Shown piece by piece: positions 44,072 to 52,377 of a stretch of 64,000 bases of DNA. The stretch is from contig NZ_CP108383.1 in the NCBI RefSeq assembly GCF_035958815.1, positions 2,108,001-2,172,000 of the forward strand, written 5' to 3'. A model generated the notes under the pieces. The model did not search any database. It saw nothing but the letters and a program-made list of their open reading frames with translations, and was not told the origin of the DNA. The stretch is from Nocardia sp. NBC_01327. Its GTDB lineage: Bacteria; Actinomycetota; Actinomycetes; Mycobacteriales; Mycobacteriaceae. The position numbers and the translations under genes are program-made. How positions within the stretch are numbered: the first letter of the stretch is position 1; each line of letters starts with the position of its first letter.

Positions 44072-47000
44072 ATGTTCTCCAAGATCCTGGTAGCCAATCG
44101 CGGCGAGATCGCCATCCGTGCCTTCCGGGCCGCCTTCGAGCTCGGTGCGGGCACCGTCGCGGTCTTCCCGCACGAGGACCGCAATTCCCCGCATCGGCTC
44201 AAGGCGGATGAGTCCTATCAGATCGGCGAGGTCGGCCATCCCGTTCGCGCCTACCTGTCGGTCGGCGAAATCATTGCCGCCGCACAGCGTTCCGGTGCGG
44301 ATGCGGTGTATCCGGGATACGGGTTCCTGTCGGAGAATCCGGAGCTGGCGGCGGCCTGTGCCGCAGCCGGAATCACCTTCGTCGGTCCTTCCGCTCAGGT
44401 GCTGGAGCTGACCGGTAACAAGGCGAGTGCCATTGCCGCGGCAAGAGCGGCGGGGTTGCCGGTATTGGCCTCCAGCGCACCGTCTTCGGATGTAGAGGAA
44501 CTGCTGACGGCAGCCGAGAGCATGCATTTTCCGGTGTTCGTGAAGGCTGTGGCCGGTGGTGGCGGGCGCGGTATGCGCCGGGTCGCGGACAAGGCGCAGT
44601 TGCGTGAGGCCATCGAAGCCGCTGCGCGGGAGGCGGAGTCGGCGTTCGGTGATGCGACGGTGTTCCTGGAGCAGGCGGTGATCAATCCTCGTCATATCGA
44701 GGTGCAGATTCTTGCTGATCAGCGGGGCAATGTGATTCATCTGTTCGAGCGGGATTGTTCGTTGCAGCGGCGGCATCAGAAGGTGATCGAGATGGCGCCC
44801 GCGCCGAATCTGGATCCTGCACTGCGGGAGCGGATTTGCGCGGATGCGGTGGCATTCGCGAAGGAGATCAACTATTCCTGCGCGGGGACGGTGGAGTTCC
44901 TGCTGGATGAGCGTGGCAATCACGTATTCATCGAGATGAATCCGCGTATTCAGGTGGAGCACACGGTGACCGAGGAGATCACCGATGTGGATCTGGTGCA
45001 GTCGCAGATGCGGATCGCGGCGGGGGAGACGCTGGAAGATCTTGGGTTGAGCCAGGATTCGATCGTCATCCGTGGTGCGGCGTTGCAGTGCCGTATCACC
45101 ACCGAGGATCCGGCCAACGGCTTCCGCCCGGACACCGGTCGTATCACCGGTTACCGCAGTCCCGGCGGCGCGGGTGTGCGCCTCGACGGCGGTACCAATG
45201 TTGGTGCCGAGGTCGGTGCGTACTTCGATTCTATGCTGGTGAAGCTCACCTGCCGCGGCCGCGACTTCCAGACCGCCATGGCCCGCGCCCGGCGGTCGGT
45301 GGCCGAATTCCGCATTCGCGGTTTGGCCACCAATATCGGTTTCCTGCAAGCGGTTCTCGATGATCCGGACTTCCGGGCCGGACGCGTCACCACCTCGTTC
45401 ATCGATGAGCGGCCCGGGTTGCTCACCCAGCGGACGTCGGCCGATCGCGCTTCCAAGATTCTCGAATTCCTGGCCGATGTGACCGTGAACAAGCCGCACG
45501 GCGTGCGGCCGACCAAGGTCTATCCGCACGACAAACTGCCCGCCATCGACACCACCGTGCCGCCGCCGGCCGGATCGCGGCAGCGACTGCTCGAACTCGG
45601 TCCCGAAGGTTTCGCCCGGGCGCTGCGGGCGCAGCCCGGTGTGGCGGTCACCGACACCACCTTCCGTGACGCGCACCAGTCCCTGCTGGCCACCCGCGTG
45701 CGGACGAGCGGACTTCTCGCCGTGGCGGGGCATGTCGCGCGTTTGACGCCGGAGCTGCTGTCTATCGAATGCTGGGGTGGCGCAACCTATGACGTGGCGT
45801 TGCGGTTCCTGTACGAGGATCCGTGGGAGCGGTTGGCCGTACTGCGTGAAGCCGTGCCGAACATCAACTTGCAGATGCTGCTGCGCGGTCGTAATACCGT
45901 CGGCTATACGCCCTACCCCGAAAAGGTCACGCGCGCTTTCGTTTCGGAGGCAACAGCGACCGGCATCGATATCTTCCGAATCTTCGACGCTCTCAACAAT
46001 GTCGATCAGATGCGTCCCGCTATCGACGCTGTCCGCGAAACCGGCACGGCTGTAGCGGAAGTCGCTCTCAGCTATACCGGAGACCTGTCGGATCCCGGCG
46101 AAGACCTCTACACCCTCGACTACTACCTCGAGCTCGCCGAGCAGATCGTCGAGGCCGGAGCGCACATCATCGGCATCAAGGACATGGCGGGCCTGCTGCG
46201 CGCGCCCGCCGCTGCCACACTGGTCACGGCGCTGCGGCGGGAGTTCGACCTGCCGGTGCATGTGCACACCCACGACACCCCGGGCGGGCAGCTCGCCACC
46301 TACCTCGCCGCCTGGCAGGCCGGTGCCGACGCTGTCGACGGTGCGAGTGCGCCGATGGCCGGTACCACCAGTCAGCCCGCGCTGTCGGCAATTGTTGCCG
46401 CAGCGGCGAATTCACCGCACGATACCGGGCTGAGCCTGCAGAACGTGTGTGACCTGGAGCCGTACTGGGAGTCGCTGCGCAAGGTGTACAGGCCGTTCGA
46501 ATCCGGGCTGCCGGGACCGACGGGACGCGTGTACACCCATGAGATTCCCGGTGGGCAGTTGTCGAATCTGCGGCAGCAGGCGATTGCGCTGGGTCTGGGT
46601 GATCAGTTCGAGGAGGTCGAGGCCAAATATGCTGCGGCCGATCGTCTTCTGGGTCGTCTGGTCAAGGTGACCCCGTCCTCGAAGGTCGTCGGCGACCTGG
46701 CCCTGGCGCTCGTCGGCTCCGGTGTTGATGTCGAGGATTTCGCTTCCGATCCGGGTCGTTACGACATTCCGGATTCGGTGATCGGTTTCCTGCGTGGTGA
46801 ACTCGGCACTCCGGCCGGTGGCTGGCCCGAACCGTTCCGCACCCGTGCGCTTGCCGGTCGTGGTCCGGCCAAGCCGGAAACCCAGCTCACCGCCACCGAC
46901 GAAGTAGGCCTCTCGGGCAGTTCAGCACAGCGCCGATCCACGCTGAACCGCCTGCTGTTCCCCGGCCCCACCACGGAATTCCTCTCGCACCGCGAGAAAT

Positions 47001-47461
47001 TCGGCGATATCTCGGCCCTCTCGGCGAACCAGTTCTTCTACGGCCTCCGCTACGACGAGGAACACCGTGTGCAGTTGGAGCCCGGTGTAGTGCTGCTGAT
47101 CGAGCTCGAAGCCATTTCCGAACCGGACGAGCGCGGTATGCGCACGGTCGTCTGCCTGCTCAACGGTCAGCTGCGGCAGGTCTCGGTCCGCGATCGCTCC
47201 ATTGCCGGCGCGGTCCCGGCCGCCGAGAAGGCCGATAAGACCGATCCCGCCCATATCGCGGCTCCCTTCGCGGGAGTGGTCACTCTGGCTGTCTCCGAGG
47301 GCGACTCGGTCCGCGCGGGCGACACCGTCGGCACTATCGAGGCCATGAAAATGGAGGCCGCCATCACCGCTCCCCGCGGCGGTGTCGTCGTGCGGGTCGC
47401 GATCGGTGCGGTCCAGCAGGTCGACGGCAGCGACCTACTGGTGGTGGTCGCCGCGGGATGA
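44072..47461 (+). CDS. pyc: Pyruvate carboxylase
   Basis: 1129 residues, full single-chain length. Biotin carboxylase (about 1-450) has FVKAVAGGGGRGMR, HIEVQILADQ, RDCSLQRRHQK and EMNPRIQVEHTVTEE. The carboxyltransferase domain (about 530-800) has TFRDAHQSLLATRVR, IECWGGATYD, FDALNNVDQM and IKDMAGLLRAPAA. The biotinyl domain ends with EAMKMEAAITAP (biotin Lys about 1092). It carboxylates pyruvate to oxaloacetate. It starts 37 bp after prpC, so it probably belongs to the prp transcription unit and supplies oxaloacetate for the methylcitrate cycle. Confidence 0.95.
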   Translation: MFSKILVANRGEIAIRAFRAAFELGAGTVAVFPHEDRNSPHRLKADESYQIGEVGHPVRAYLSVGEIIAAAQRSGADAVYPGYGFLSENPELAAACAAAGITFVGPSAQVLELTGNKASAIAAARAAGLPVLASSAPSSDVEELLTAAESMHFPVFVKAVAGGGGRGMRRVADKAQLREAIEAAAREAESAFGDATVFLEQAVINPRHIEVQILADQRGNVIHLFERDCSLQRRHQKVIEMAPAPNLDPALRERICADAVAFAKEINYSCAGTVEFLLDERGNHVFIEMNPRIQVEHTVTEEITDVDLVQSQMRIAAGETLEDLGLSQDSIVIRGAALQCRITTEDPANGFRPDTGRITGYRSPGGAGVRLDGGTNVGAEVGAYFDSMLVKLTCRGRDFQTAMARARRSVAEFRIRGLATNIGFLQAVLDDPDFRAGRVTTSFIDERPGLLTQRTSADRASKILEFLADVTVNKPHGVRPTKVYPHDKLPAIDTTVPPPAGSRQRLLELGPEGFARALRAQPGVAVTDTTFRDAHQSLLATRVRTSGLLAVAGHVARLTPELLSIECWGGATYDVALRFLYEDPWERLAVLREAVPNINLQMLLRGRNTVGYTPYPEKVTRAFVSEATATGIDIFRIFDALNNVDQMRPAIDAVRETGTAVAEVALSYTGDLSDPGEDLYTLDYYLELAEQIVEAGAHIIGIKDMAGLLRAPAAATLVTALRREFDLPVHVHTHDTPGGQLATYLAAWQAGADAVDGASAPMAGTTSQPALSAIVAAAANSPHDTGLSLQNVCDLEPYWESLRKVYRPFESGLPGPTGRVYTHEIPGGQLSNLRQQAIALGLGDQFEEVEAKYAAADRLLGRLVKVTPSSKVVGDLALALVGSGVDVEDFASDPGRYDIPDSVIGFLRGELGTPAGGWPEPFRTRALAGRGPAKPETQLTATDEVGLSGSSAQRRSTLNRLLFPGPTTEFLSHREKFGDISALSANQFFYGLRYDEEHRVQLEPGVVLLIELEAISEPDERGMRTVVCLLNGQLRQVSVRDRSIAGAVPAAEKADKTDPAHIAAPFAGVVTLAVSEGDSVRAGDTVGTIEAMKMEAAITAPRGGVVVRVAIGAVQQVDGSDLLVVVAAG

Positions 47462-47504
47462 GAACTGGACAAGAAATCTGCTCGCCGCACGGACATACTG
47501 TGGC

Positions 47505-48257
47505 GTGGGAATTTTCAAGCCCAGGTGCCCGGTAGGGGAGCTGGAGCGGCTCTGGGTCGAAGAGATGATGAGCTGGTGTGCAGCTCAATTCGGCCCTAGA
47601 ACACTGCGAACGCCGGTAATCCTGCCGACGCCCGACTTCTTCCCCGGCTCCTACACCGGGACCGAGCAGGAGATCCGCTCGCTGGTCGGCAATGTGAGCC
47701 GATATATGGGCGTGGGCCGGGATCGCATTGTGGTGGAGCTGCATTCGGACGCCGATGTCCTGCCGGACAACCTCGCGTTTCTGGCGGGGTCCACACACGG
47801 CGAGGCCGGCCACTACCGCCTGGAACACGGCCGCGCGGTGGTATCCATCGATATGGCGCATATGCGCTCACCGGTCACACTCGTGGCCACCGTCGCACAT
47901 GAACTGGCCCACGAACGCCTACTCGGCGAGCGCCGCATCGACCGCTCCCGCCACGACAACGAGCAGCTCACCGACCTGGCAACGGTCTACCTGGGCCTCG
48001 GCGTATTCAATGCCAACGCGGCCTTCCAATTCTCCCAGACCCGCCGCGGCTGGCACTCCCAGCGCCTCGGCTACCTCTCCCAGCCCATGTTCGGCTACGC
48101 CCTGGCCTGCTGGACCACCATGCGCGGCGACCCGAAACCCCGCTGGGCCAACCACCTGGACCTCAACCCCCGCGTCTACATGAAACAGAGCCTCAAATAC
48201 CTGAAGGCAAACCCCGAAGCCCTGCCCGACCGTCCCGTGCCCAGTTCCGAATCCTGA
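47505..48257 (+). CDS. HEXXH-motif putative metallopeptidase, unknown family
   Basis: 250 residues from GTG 47505 (GIFKPRCPVGELERLWVEEMM in two stretches). The zinc motif is TVAHELAHERLLGE, with a possible third ligand in DNEQLTDLATVYLG, as in gluzincin-like or minigluzincin folds. The N-terminal half has LPTPDFFPGSYTG and a strand pattern, and GWHSQRLGYLSQPMFGYALA follows the motif. No signal peptide, so cytoplasmic. I do not recognise a named family. No ribosome site precedes the GTG, and it is 43 bp after pyc. A terminator shared with terD follows. Confidence 0.68.
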   Translation: MGIFKPRCPVGELERLWVEEMMSWCAAQFGPRTLRTPVILPTPDFFPGSYTGTEQEIRSLVGNVSRYMGVGRDRIVVELHSDADVLPDNLAFLAGSTHGEAGHYRLEHGRAVVSIDMAHMRSPVTLVATVAHELAHERLLGERRIDRSRHDNEQLTDLATVYLGLGVFNANAAFQFSQTRRGWHSQRLGYLSQPMFGYALACWTTMRGDPKPRWANHLDLNPRVYMKQSLKYLKANPEALPDRPVPSSES

Positions 48258-48287
48258 GCTGCGGCCGCATCGATCACCTGGAAAACA

Positions 48288-48319
48288 CTGACGGCGTAGC
48301 GAAATCGCTACGCCGTCAG
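48288..48319. terminator. 15-bp perfect hairpin, bidirectional terminator
   Basis: CTGACGGCGTAGCGA (48288-48302) and TCGCTACGCCGTCAG (48305-48319) are exact complements with only AA between, located between convergent genes. Confidence 0.82.
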
Positions 48320-48333
48320 CTATCAGGCTGGGG

Positions 48334-48909
48334 TCAGAGGCTGACGCCGAAATCGGTGGCGATGCCGGCCAGGCCGGAGGCGTAGCCCTGACCGGTGGCG
48401 CGGAACTTCCACTCGGCGCCATTGCGGTAGAGCTCGCCGAAGACCATGGCGGTTTCGGTGGAGGCGTCCTCGGACAGGTCGTAGCGGGCCAGTTCGGTGC
48501 CGTTGGCGCGGTCGACCACGCGGATGTAGGCATTGCGGACCTGGCCGAAACTCTGTGCGCGGGTGTCGGCCTCGTAGATCGACACCGGGAACACGATGCT
48601 GTCGATGGTCGGCGGGGTGTTGGCGAGATCGACATTGATGACCTCGTCATCGCCTTCGCCCTCACCGGTCTTGTTGTCGCCGGTGTGCTCGATGGTGCCC
48701 TCCGGCGACTTCAGGTTGTTGAAGAAGACGAAGTGCCCGTTCGAGACGACCTTCTTCTCCGGGTTCAGCGCGATGGCGCTGGCATCCAGATCGAAGTCGG
48801 TCCCGGTGGTGGTCCGCAGATCCCAGCCCAGGCCGACGGCCACCGCGGTGAGGTTCGGGGCCTGCTTCGTCAGCGATACGTTGCCGCCCTTGGTCAGACT
48901 GACACCCAT
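48334..48909 (-). CDS. TerD-family protein
   Basis: 191 residues. Typical TerD text includes MGVSLTKGGNVSLTKQAP, VGLGWDLRTTTGTDFDLDAS with Ca2+-binding Asp pairs, SNGHFVFFNNLKSPEG, TGEGEGDDEVINVDL and AMVFGELYRNGAEWKF. TerD proteins bind calcium and are tied to tellurite resistance and membrane stress in many bacteria. Standalone here without terA/B/C neighbours. ATG 48909 chosen; a longer frame lacks homology. Confidence 0.92.
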   Translation of the reverse strand: MGVSLTKGGNVSLTKQAPNLTAVAVGLGWDLRTTTGTDFDLDASAIALNPEKKVVSNGHFVFFNNLKSPEGTIEHTGDNKTGEGEGDDEVINVDLANTPPTIDSIVFPVSIYEADTRAQSFGQVRNAYIRVVDRANGTELARYDLSEDASTETAMVFGELYRNGAEWKFRATGQGYASGLAGIATDFGVSL

Positions 48910-49171
48910 TGTGCTTCTCCCATCGATTATTACGGCGACCTGCCTCCGAGTCGCCATTGCACGGAGTTCGACCCCGCACCGCGTTCAACGTCGTTGTGCA
49001 CGGGATGGTTCCGGCTCGGGTGCGCCGGGCGCGGCTCGCAGTGACCGGGGGTCGTGTTCCGTATCACTTCGGAATAGCCTGGCTATGGTCCAACGTTAGC
49101 TTGGTTGCCGCATCAACCAATGGTGCGTGATGGCGTCAGCACTGACACTCGGCCTATTCGAAGGAGTTTCG

Positions 49172-49720
49172 ATGTCCACTGAAATCAAGACCCTGACCCC
49201 CGGCACCTGGGTGATCGATCCCGCCCACTCGACCCTGGGCTTTTCGGTACGACACCTCATGGTCAGCAAGGTCCGCGGCCGCTTCACCGATTTCTCCGGC
49301 AAGCTCGTCGTGAACGAGGACGGGACCGCGTCGGCCGAGGCCGAGATTCGCGTCGACTCCGTGACCACCGATAACGACCAGCGGGATGCGCACCTGCGCA
49401 CCGCGGACTTCTTCCATGCCGAGCAGTACCCGGTGGCGACCTTCAAGTCCACGGGTTTCCGGGTCGACGGTGACGACTTCGTGGTCGACGGTGATTTCAC
49501 GATCCGCGGCACTACCAAGCCGGTGTCGCTGAAGGTCGAATTCCTCGGTGTGAACCCGGGTATGGGCCACGGCCCGGTCGCCGGCTTCGAGGCCGAGACG
49601 GTCGTGAGCCGCCGCGACTTCGGCATCGACATCGATATGCCGCTGCCCGACGGCGGCGGTGTGGTGGTCGGCGACAAGATCACCCTGAGCCTGGAGGTCG
49701 AGGTCGGCCTGCAGTCCTGA
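49172..49720 (+). CDS. YceI-family polyisoprenoid-binding protein
   Basis: 182 residues from ATG 49172 with AAGGAG upstream. The lipocalin-like YceI signature is clear: WVIDPAHSTLGFSVRHLMVSKVRGRF in two pieces, HLRTADFFHAEQYPVATFKST, and LEVE at the end. No signal peptide, so a cytoplasmic member as common in actinobacteria. The ligand is probably an isoprenoid or other hydrophobic molecule. Confidence 0.92.
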   Translation: MSTEIKTLTPGTWVIDPAHSTLGFSVRHLMVSKVRGRFTDFSGKLVVNEDGTASAEAEIRVDSVTTDNDQRDAHLRTADFFHAEQYPVATFKSTGFRVDGDDFVVDGDFTIRGTTKPVSLKVEFLGVNPGMGHGPVAGFEAETVVSRRDFGIDIDMPLPDGGGVVVGDKITLSLEVEVGLQS

Positions 49721-49780
49721 GGTACATGCTGTTACGCGGCGGAAACCGGAGCGCCACAGCGGAGCTCGAATATCTTTCGA

Positions 49781-50389
49781 ATGATCGAAAATATTTCCGA
49801 TGTCACTCCGGTCACCGCTGATCTGGTCCTCGTCTGCATCGATGTGCAGCAGGACTTCGCACCGGCGCGGGGCGGGGATGGTGGTGAGGCGCCGGAGATC
49901 ACCGCCCTCCGAGCGCTGATCGACACCGCCCGCGCGTACCGCGTCCCGGTCGTCTTCATCCGCGAGCTGCACCATCCCAGCCACACCGACCTCGGCCGCG
50001 AAGTGGACGGGGTGGAAGACCTGCACACCGTCGAGGGCACGCCCGGCGCCGACTACGTCCCCGGATTCGGCCCGCTCCCCGCCGAATACGAGGTCCGCAA
50101 ACGCCGCTACTCGGCATTCTTCGGCACCGACCTCGACATCATCCTGCGCGGATACCAGGCCCGCACCCTCATCCTGACCGGCGGCCTCACCGACGTCTGC
50201 GTGCACTACACGGCAGTCGACGCCCACCAGCACGACTATCACTTCCGAGTGGTTCAGGACGCGGTCTACGGCTCTTCCGCCCCGGCTCACGCAGCCGCGC
50301 TCGAGGCCATGGCCTACCTGCAGCGCGATGGAGTCATCACCGCCGGCGAGGCGGCGGGGCTCCTCGAAAAGGGTGCGCTTCGGAGCTAA
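49781..50389 (+). CDS. Cysteine hydrolase (isochorismatase fold)
   Basis: 202 residues. The catalytic triad is intact: Asp in VLVCIDVQQDF, Lys in EVRKRRYSAFFGTDL, and Cys in TGGLTDVCVHYTA. This is the amidase-type version with Cys, unlike the Gly variant at 16360-17001. Substrate unknown; nicotinamidase, ureidoacrylate or carbamoyl-type hydrolases share these motifs. It ends overlapping the stop of the convergent regulator gene. Confidence 0.85.
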   Translation: MIENISDVTPVTADLVLVCIDVQQDFAPARGGDGGEAPEITALRALIDTARAYRVPVVFIRELHHPSHTDLGREVDGVEDLHTVEGTPGADYVPGFGPLPAEYEVRKRRYSAFFGTDLDIILRGYQARTLILTGGLTDVCVHYTAVDAHQHDYHFRVVQDAVYGSSAPAHAAALEAMAYLQRDGVITAGEAAGLLEKGALRS

Positions 50390-51120
50390 GCCACGGGCTT
50401 CAGTCCAGTGGGGACTATCAGTCCCAGTTCTGCTGCGCGCGCACCGATCTGGAACCGGGTGGTGACATCGAGGCGCTGCATGATGTCCGCGACGTGGCGG
50501 CGGTAGGTGCGGAGCGAGACCGCGAGCTGTCGTGCCGCCACCTCGTCGGTGAGGCCGTCGTTGAGGGCGCCCAGCACTGCCAGGGCGGTGTCGTCGAAAT
50601 GCTGGCGGTCGGGGCAGTAGTAGCTCAGCATCGCGGCCGATTCCCAGGTGAGCAGGGTGAACTGGTGGATCGCACGGATTACGTTCGGCTCCCGGATCAA
50701 GAATATGTAAGGGCTTGTGGCGCCGGCGCCGCTCCACAGCACCGCGATCTCACGGTCGACGATGAGCGCGTTGTGGAAGGTACTGTTCGTCACCCTGGCC
50801 GTGGCTCCGATCGTGACGTCTGCGGGCACCTCGCCTCGCGTCGCCAGGAACTCTGGCGAATAGAGCAGTCGCACTTGTCTTCCGGTCGCGACAAGGTCGT
50901 GCATGACAACCTGTGCGGGCAGATAGTCCGACTGCGGATTGATCGGGTTCGACACCGCGAGCAGTACCTCCGTGCGGACCCGCTGCAGCAGCCGCGGCAT
51001 CGCGTCGTTGCTCCAGTTCTCACCGGGAACGAGGCGGACTATACCGCCGGTCGGCGTCCTGAATTCAGCTGACTCGGGGACGCTGAGAGCTGACAATTGT
51101 TGTGATTCCTGCTTGTTCAT
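50386..51120 (-). CDS. LuxR-type HTH regulator with a TrmB/PLD-like sensor domain
   Basis: 244 residues. The N-terminal 165 residues look like the TrmB/phospholipase D-like sensor fold of actinobacterial regulators (ENWSNDAMPRLLQRV, VRLLYSPEFLATRGEV, NSTFHNALIVDREIAVLWSG). The C-terminal HTH reads LNDGLTDEVAARQLAVSLRT and YRRHVADIMQRLDVTTRFQIG, a LuxR fold. ATG 51120 follows CCGAGG. It diverges from the hydrolase-P450-epoxide hydrolase operon across 378 bp and is its likely regulator. Confidence 0.8.
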   Translation of the reverse strand: MNKQESQQLSALSVPESAEFRTPTGGIVRLVPGENWSNDAMPRLLQRVRTEVLLAVSNPINPQSDYLPAQVVMHDLVATGRQVRLLYSPEFLATRGEVPADVTIGATARVTNSTFHNALIVDREIAVLWSGAGATSPYIFLIREPNVIRAIHQFTLLTWESAAMLSYYCPDRQHFDDTALAVLGALNDGLTDEVAARQLAVSLRTYRRHVADIMQRLDVTTRFQIGARAAELGLIVPTGLKPVA

Positions 51121-51498
51121 GGCACGGCCTCGGTATTGTTCTGAGGTGCTGGAATGAACCAAGGCTGCTCTGGCTTGCTAATCACCCGCCCAAGCGATGT
51201 TACTGGCAGTTCCTGCGGGTCGCAAATCTTCTCCGGTGAACTCCTGTTCGCGCAGTTGAAGGTGCAACGTACGGGTGCGCCCGCACGCGTGCCACAGTCG
51301 GCCGGTTCGGTCAAGCGCTGCGATCTGTTTGGCAAAAGGCTGCCAACAGGGGCTTTGGCGAGGTCAGCGCGTTGGTAGTTTCTCGTTGTCACTGAATCGG
51401 TGCCCAAAAGATTGCTATTTCTGCACACAAGGCATCGAAATCCAACCTCCGTACATCGACGCATGAGGCCTCGGCGCATGCCGATGCAGGAAAGCGGA
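51121..51498. promoter_or_regulatory. Divergent intergenic region with dyad TTGGCA-N6-TGCCAA
   Basis: This 378-bp gene-free stretch separates the LuxR-type regulator from the operon. TTGGCA (51329-51334) and TGCCAA (51341-51346) form a perfect dyad with a 6-bp spacer, and the outer bases CTGT/ACAG extend it with a one-base offset. It is a plausible binding site for the divergent regulator. Base composition is less GC-rich than the coding flanks in its right half. Nothing else is recognised here. Confidence 0.45.
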
Positions 51499-52377
51499 AT
51501 GAGGTTCGCAATGAATACCAACGACAATTACACATCGACAATCGAACTACCGGATTCTTCGAATGTCGTGGTCAATATATTTCCTTCCAAGAATGCGGCC
51601 GGTGCGCCCGTTATCGTGGTCTGGCCCGGGATCGCCGCTCGGGGGACTTCGTATTTCACACTCGCGACGGAACTGAGCCGCCGCGGCTTCACCGTGGTGG
51701 TCGGTGAACTGCACGGTCAGGGCGAATCATCTCCGCCGCCCGAAAGGTCCAGCCGTTACGGCATGCACGATCAGATCATCTACGACTACCACCTCGTCAC
51801 CGAATACGCGCGGGGTCTCGATCCCGCTGCGCCCGTGTACGTGCTGGCGCACAGCTTCGGTGGTCAATTGGCGGCCTGCCACGTGGCACGTGATCCGCGT
51901 ATCAACGGACTGATTCTCGTCGCGTCCGGTCTCGCACCCGTGGACGAGTTGCGTGCCTCGACGTGGCGGTGGTTGCTGGCCCGGGCGATGGTGGGTTTCG
52001 TGGCGCGCACCGGATTGGTGCCGCCCACCAAAATGCTCGGCCGGCCGACGCGCGGCATGGCAAAGGATATCGCCCGCGTGGTGAGGACCGGGAAGTTCGA
52101 GCTGCACGGTGCCGAGTTCGACTACGAAGCGGCGATGGGGCACAGCGAGGTCCCGGTGCTCGCCGTCAACTTCTCCGGTGATCGCCGGATTTCCGGCCGG
52201 CAGACCGACCTGCTGGTGAACAAGTTCGGACGTGCCCCGGTGCGGCGCATCGTCATCGATGAGGGACTGGGGCACACGTCCTGGCTGAAGGCGCCGGAAC
52301 CGATTGCGGCAGTGGCCTCCGCCTTCATCGCCGAATCGGCTGGCAGTCCAGAAGCGTCCGTAGAGGCCGTGGCATGA
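51499..52377 (+). CDS. Alpha/beta hydrolase (monoacylglycerol lipase-like)
   Basis: About 292 residues. The fold shows VIVVWPGIAARGTSYF for the oxyanion region, GELHGQGESSPPPE, the elbow LAHSFGGQLA with the Ser, VNFSGDRRISG with the acid region, and GLGHTSWLKAPE with the His. ATG 51499 has GGAAAGCGG upstream; ATG 51511 is nearly as good. It overlaps the P450 start by 4 bp and belongs to the operon. It may release or transfer an ester substrate or product of the P450. Confidence 0.82.
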   Translation: MRFAMNTNDNYTSTIELPDSSNVVVNIFPSKNAAGAPVIVVWPGIAARGTSYFTLATELSRRGFTVVVGELHGQGESSPPPERSSRYGMHDQIIYDYHLVTEYARGLDPAAPVYVLAHSFGGQLAACHVARDPRINGLILVASGLAPVDELRASTWRWLLARAMVGFVARTGLVPPTKMLGRPTRGMAKDIARVVRTGKFELHGAEFDYEAAMGHSEVPVLAVNFSGDRRISGRQTDLLVNKFGRAPVRRIVIDEGLGHTSWLKAPEPIAAVASAFIAESAGSPEASVEAVA

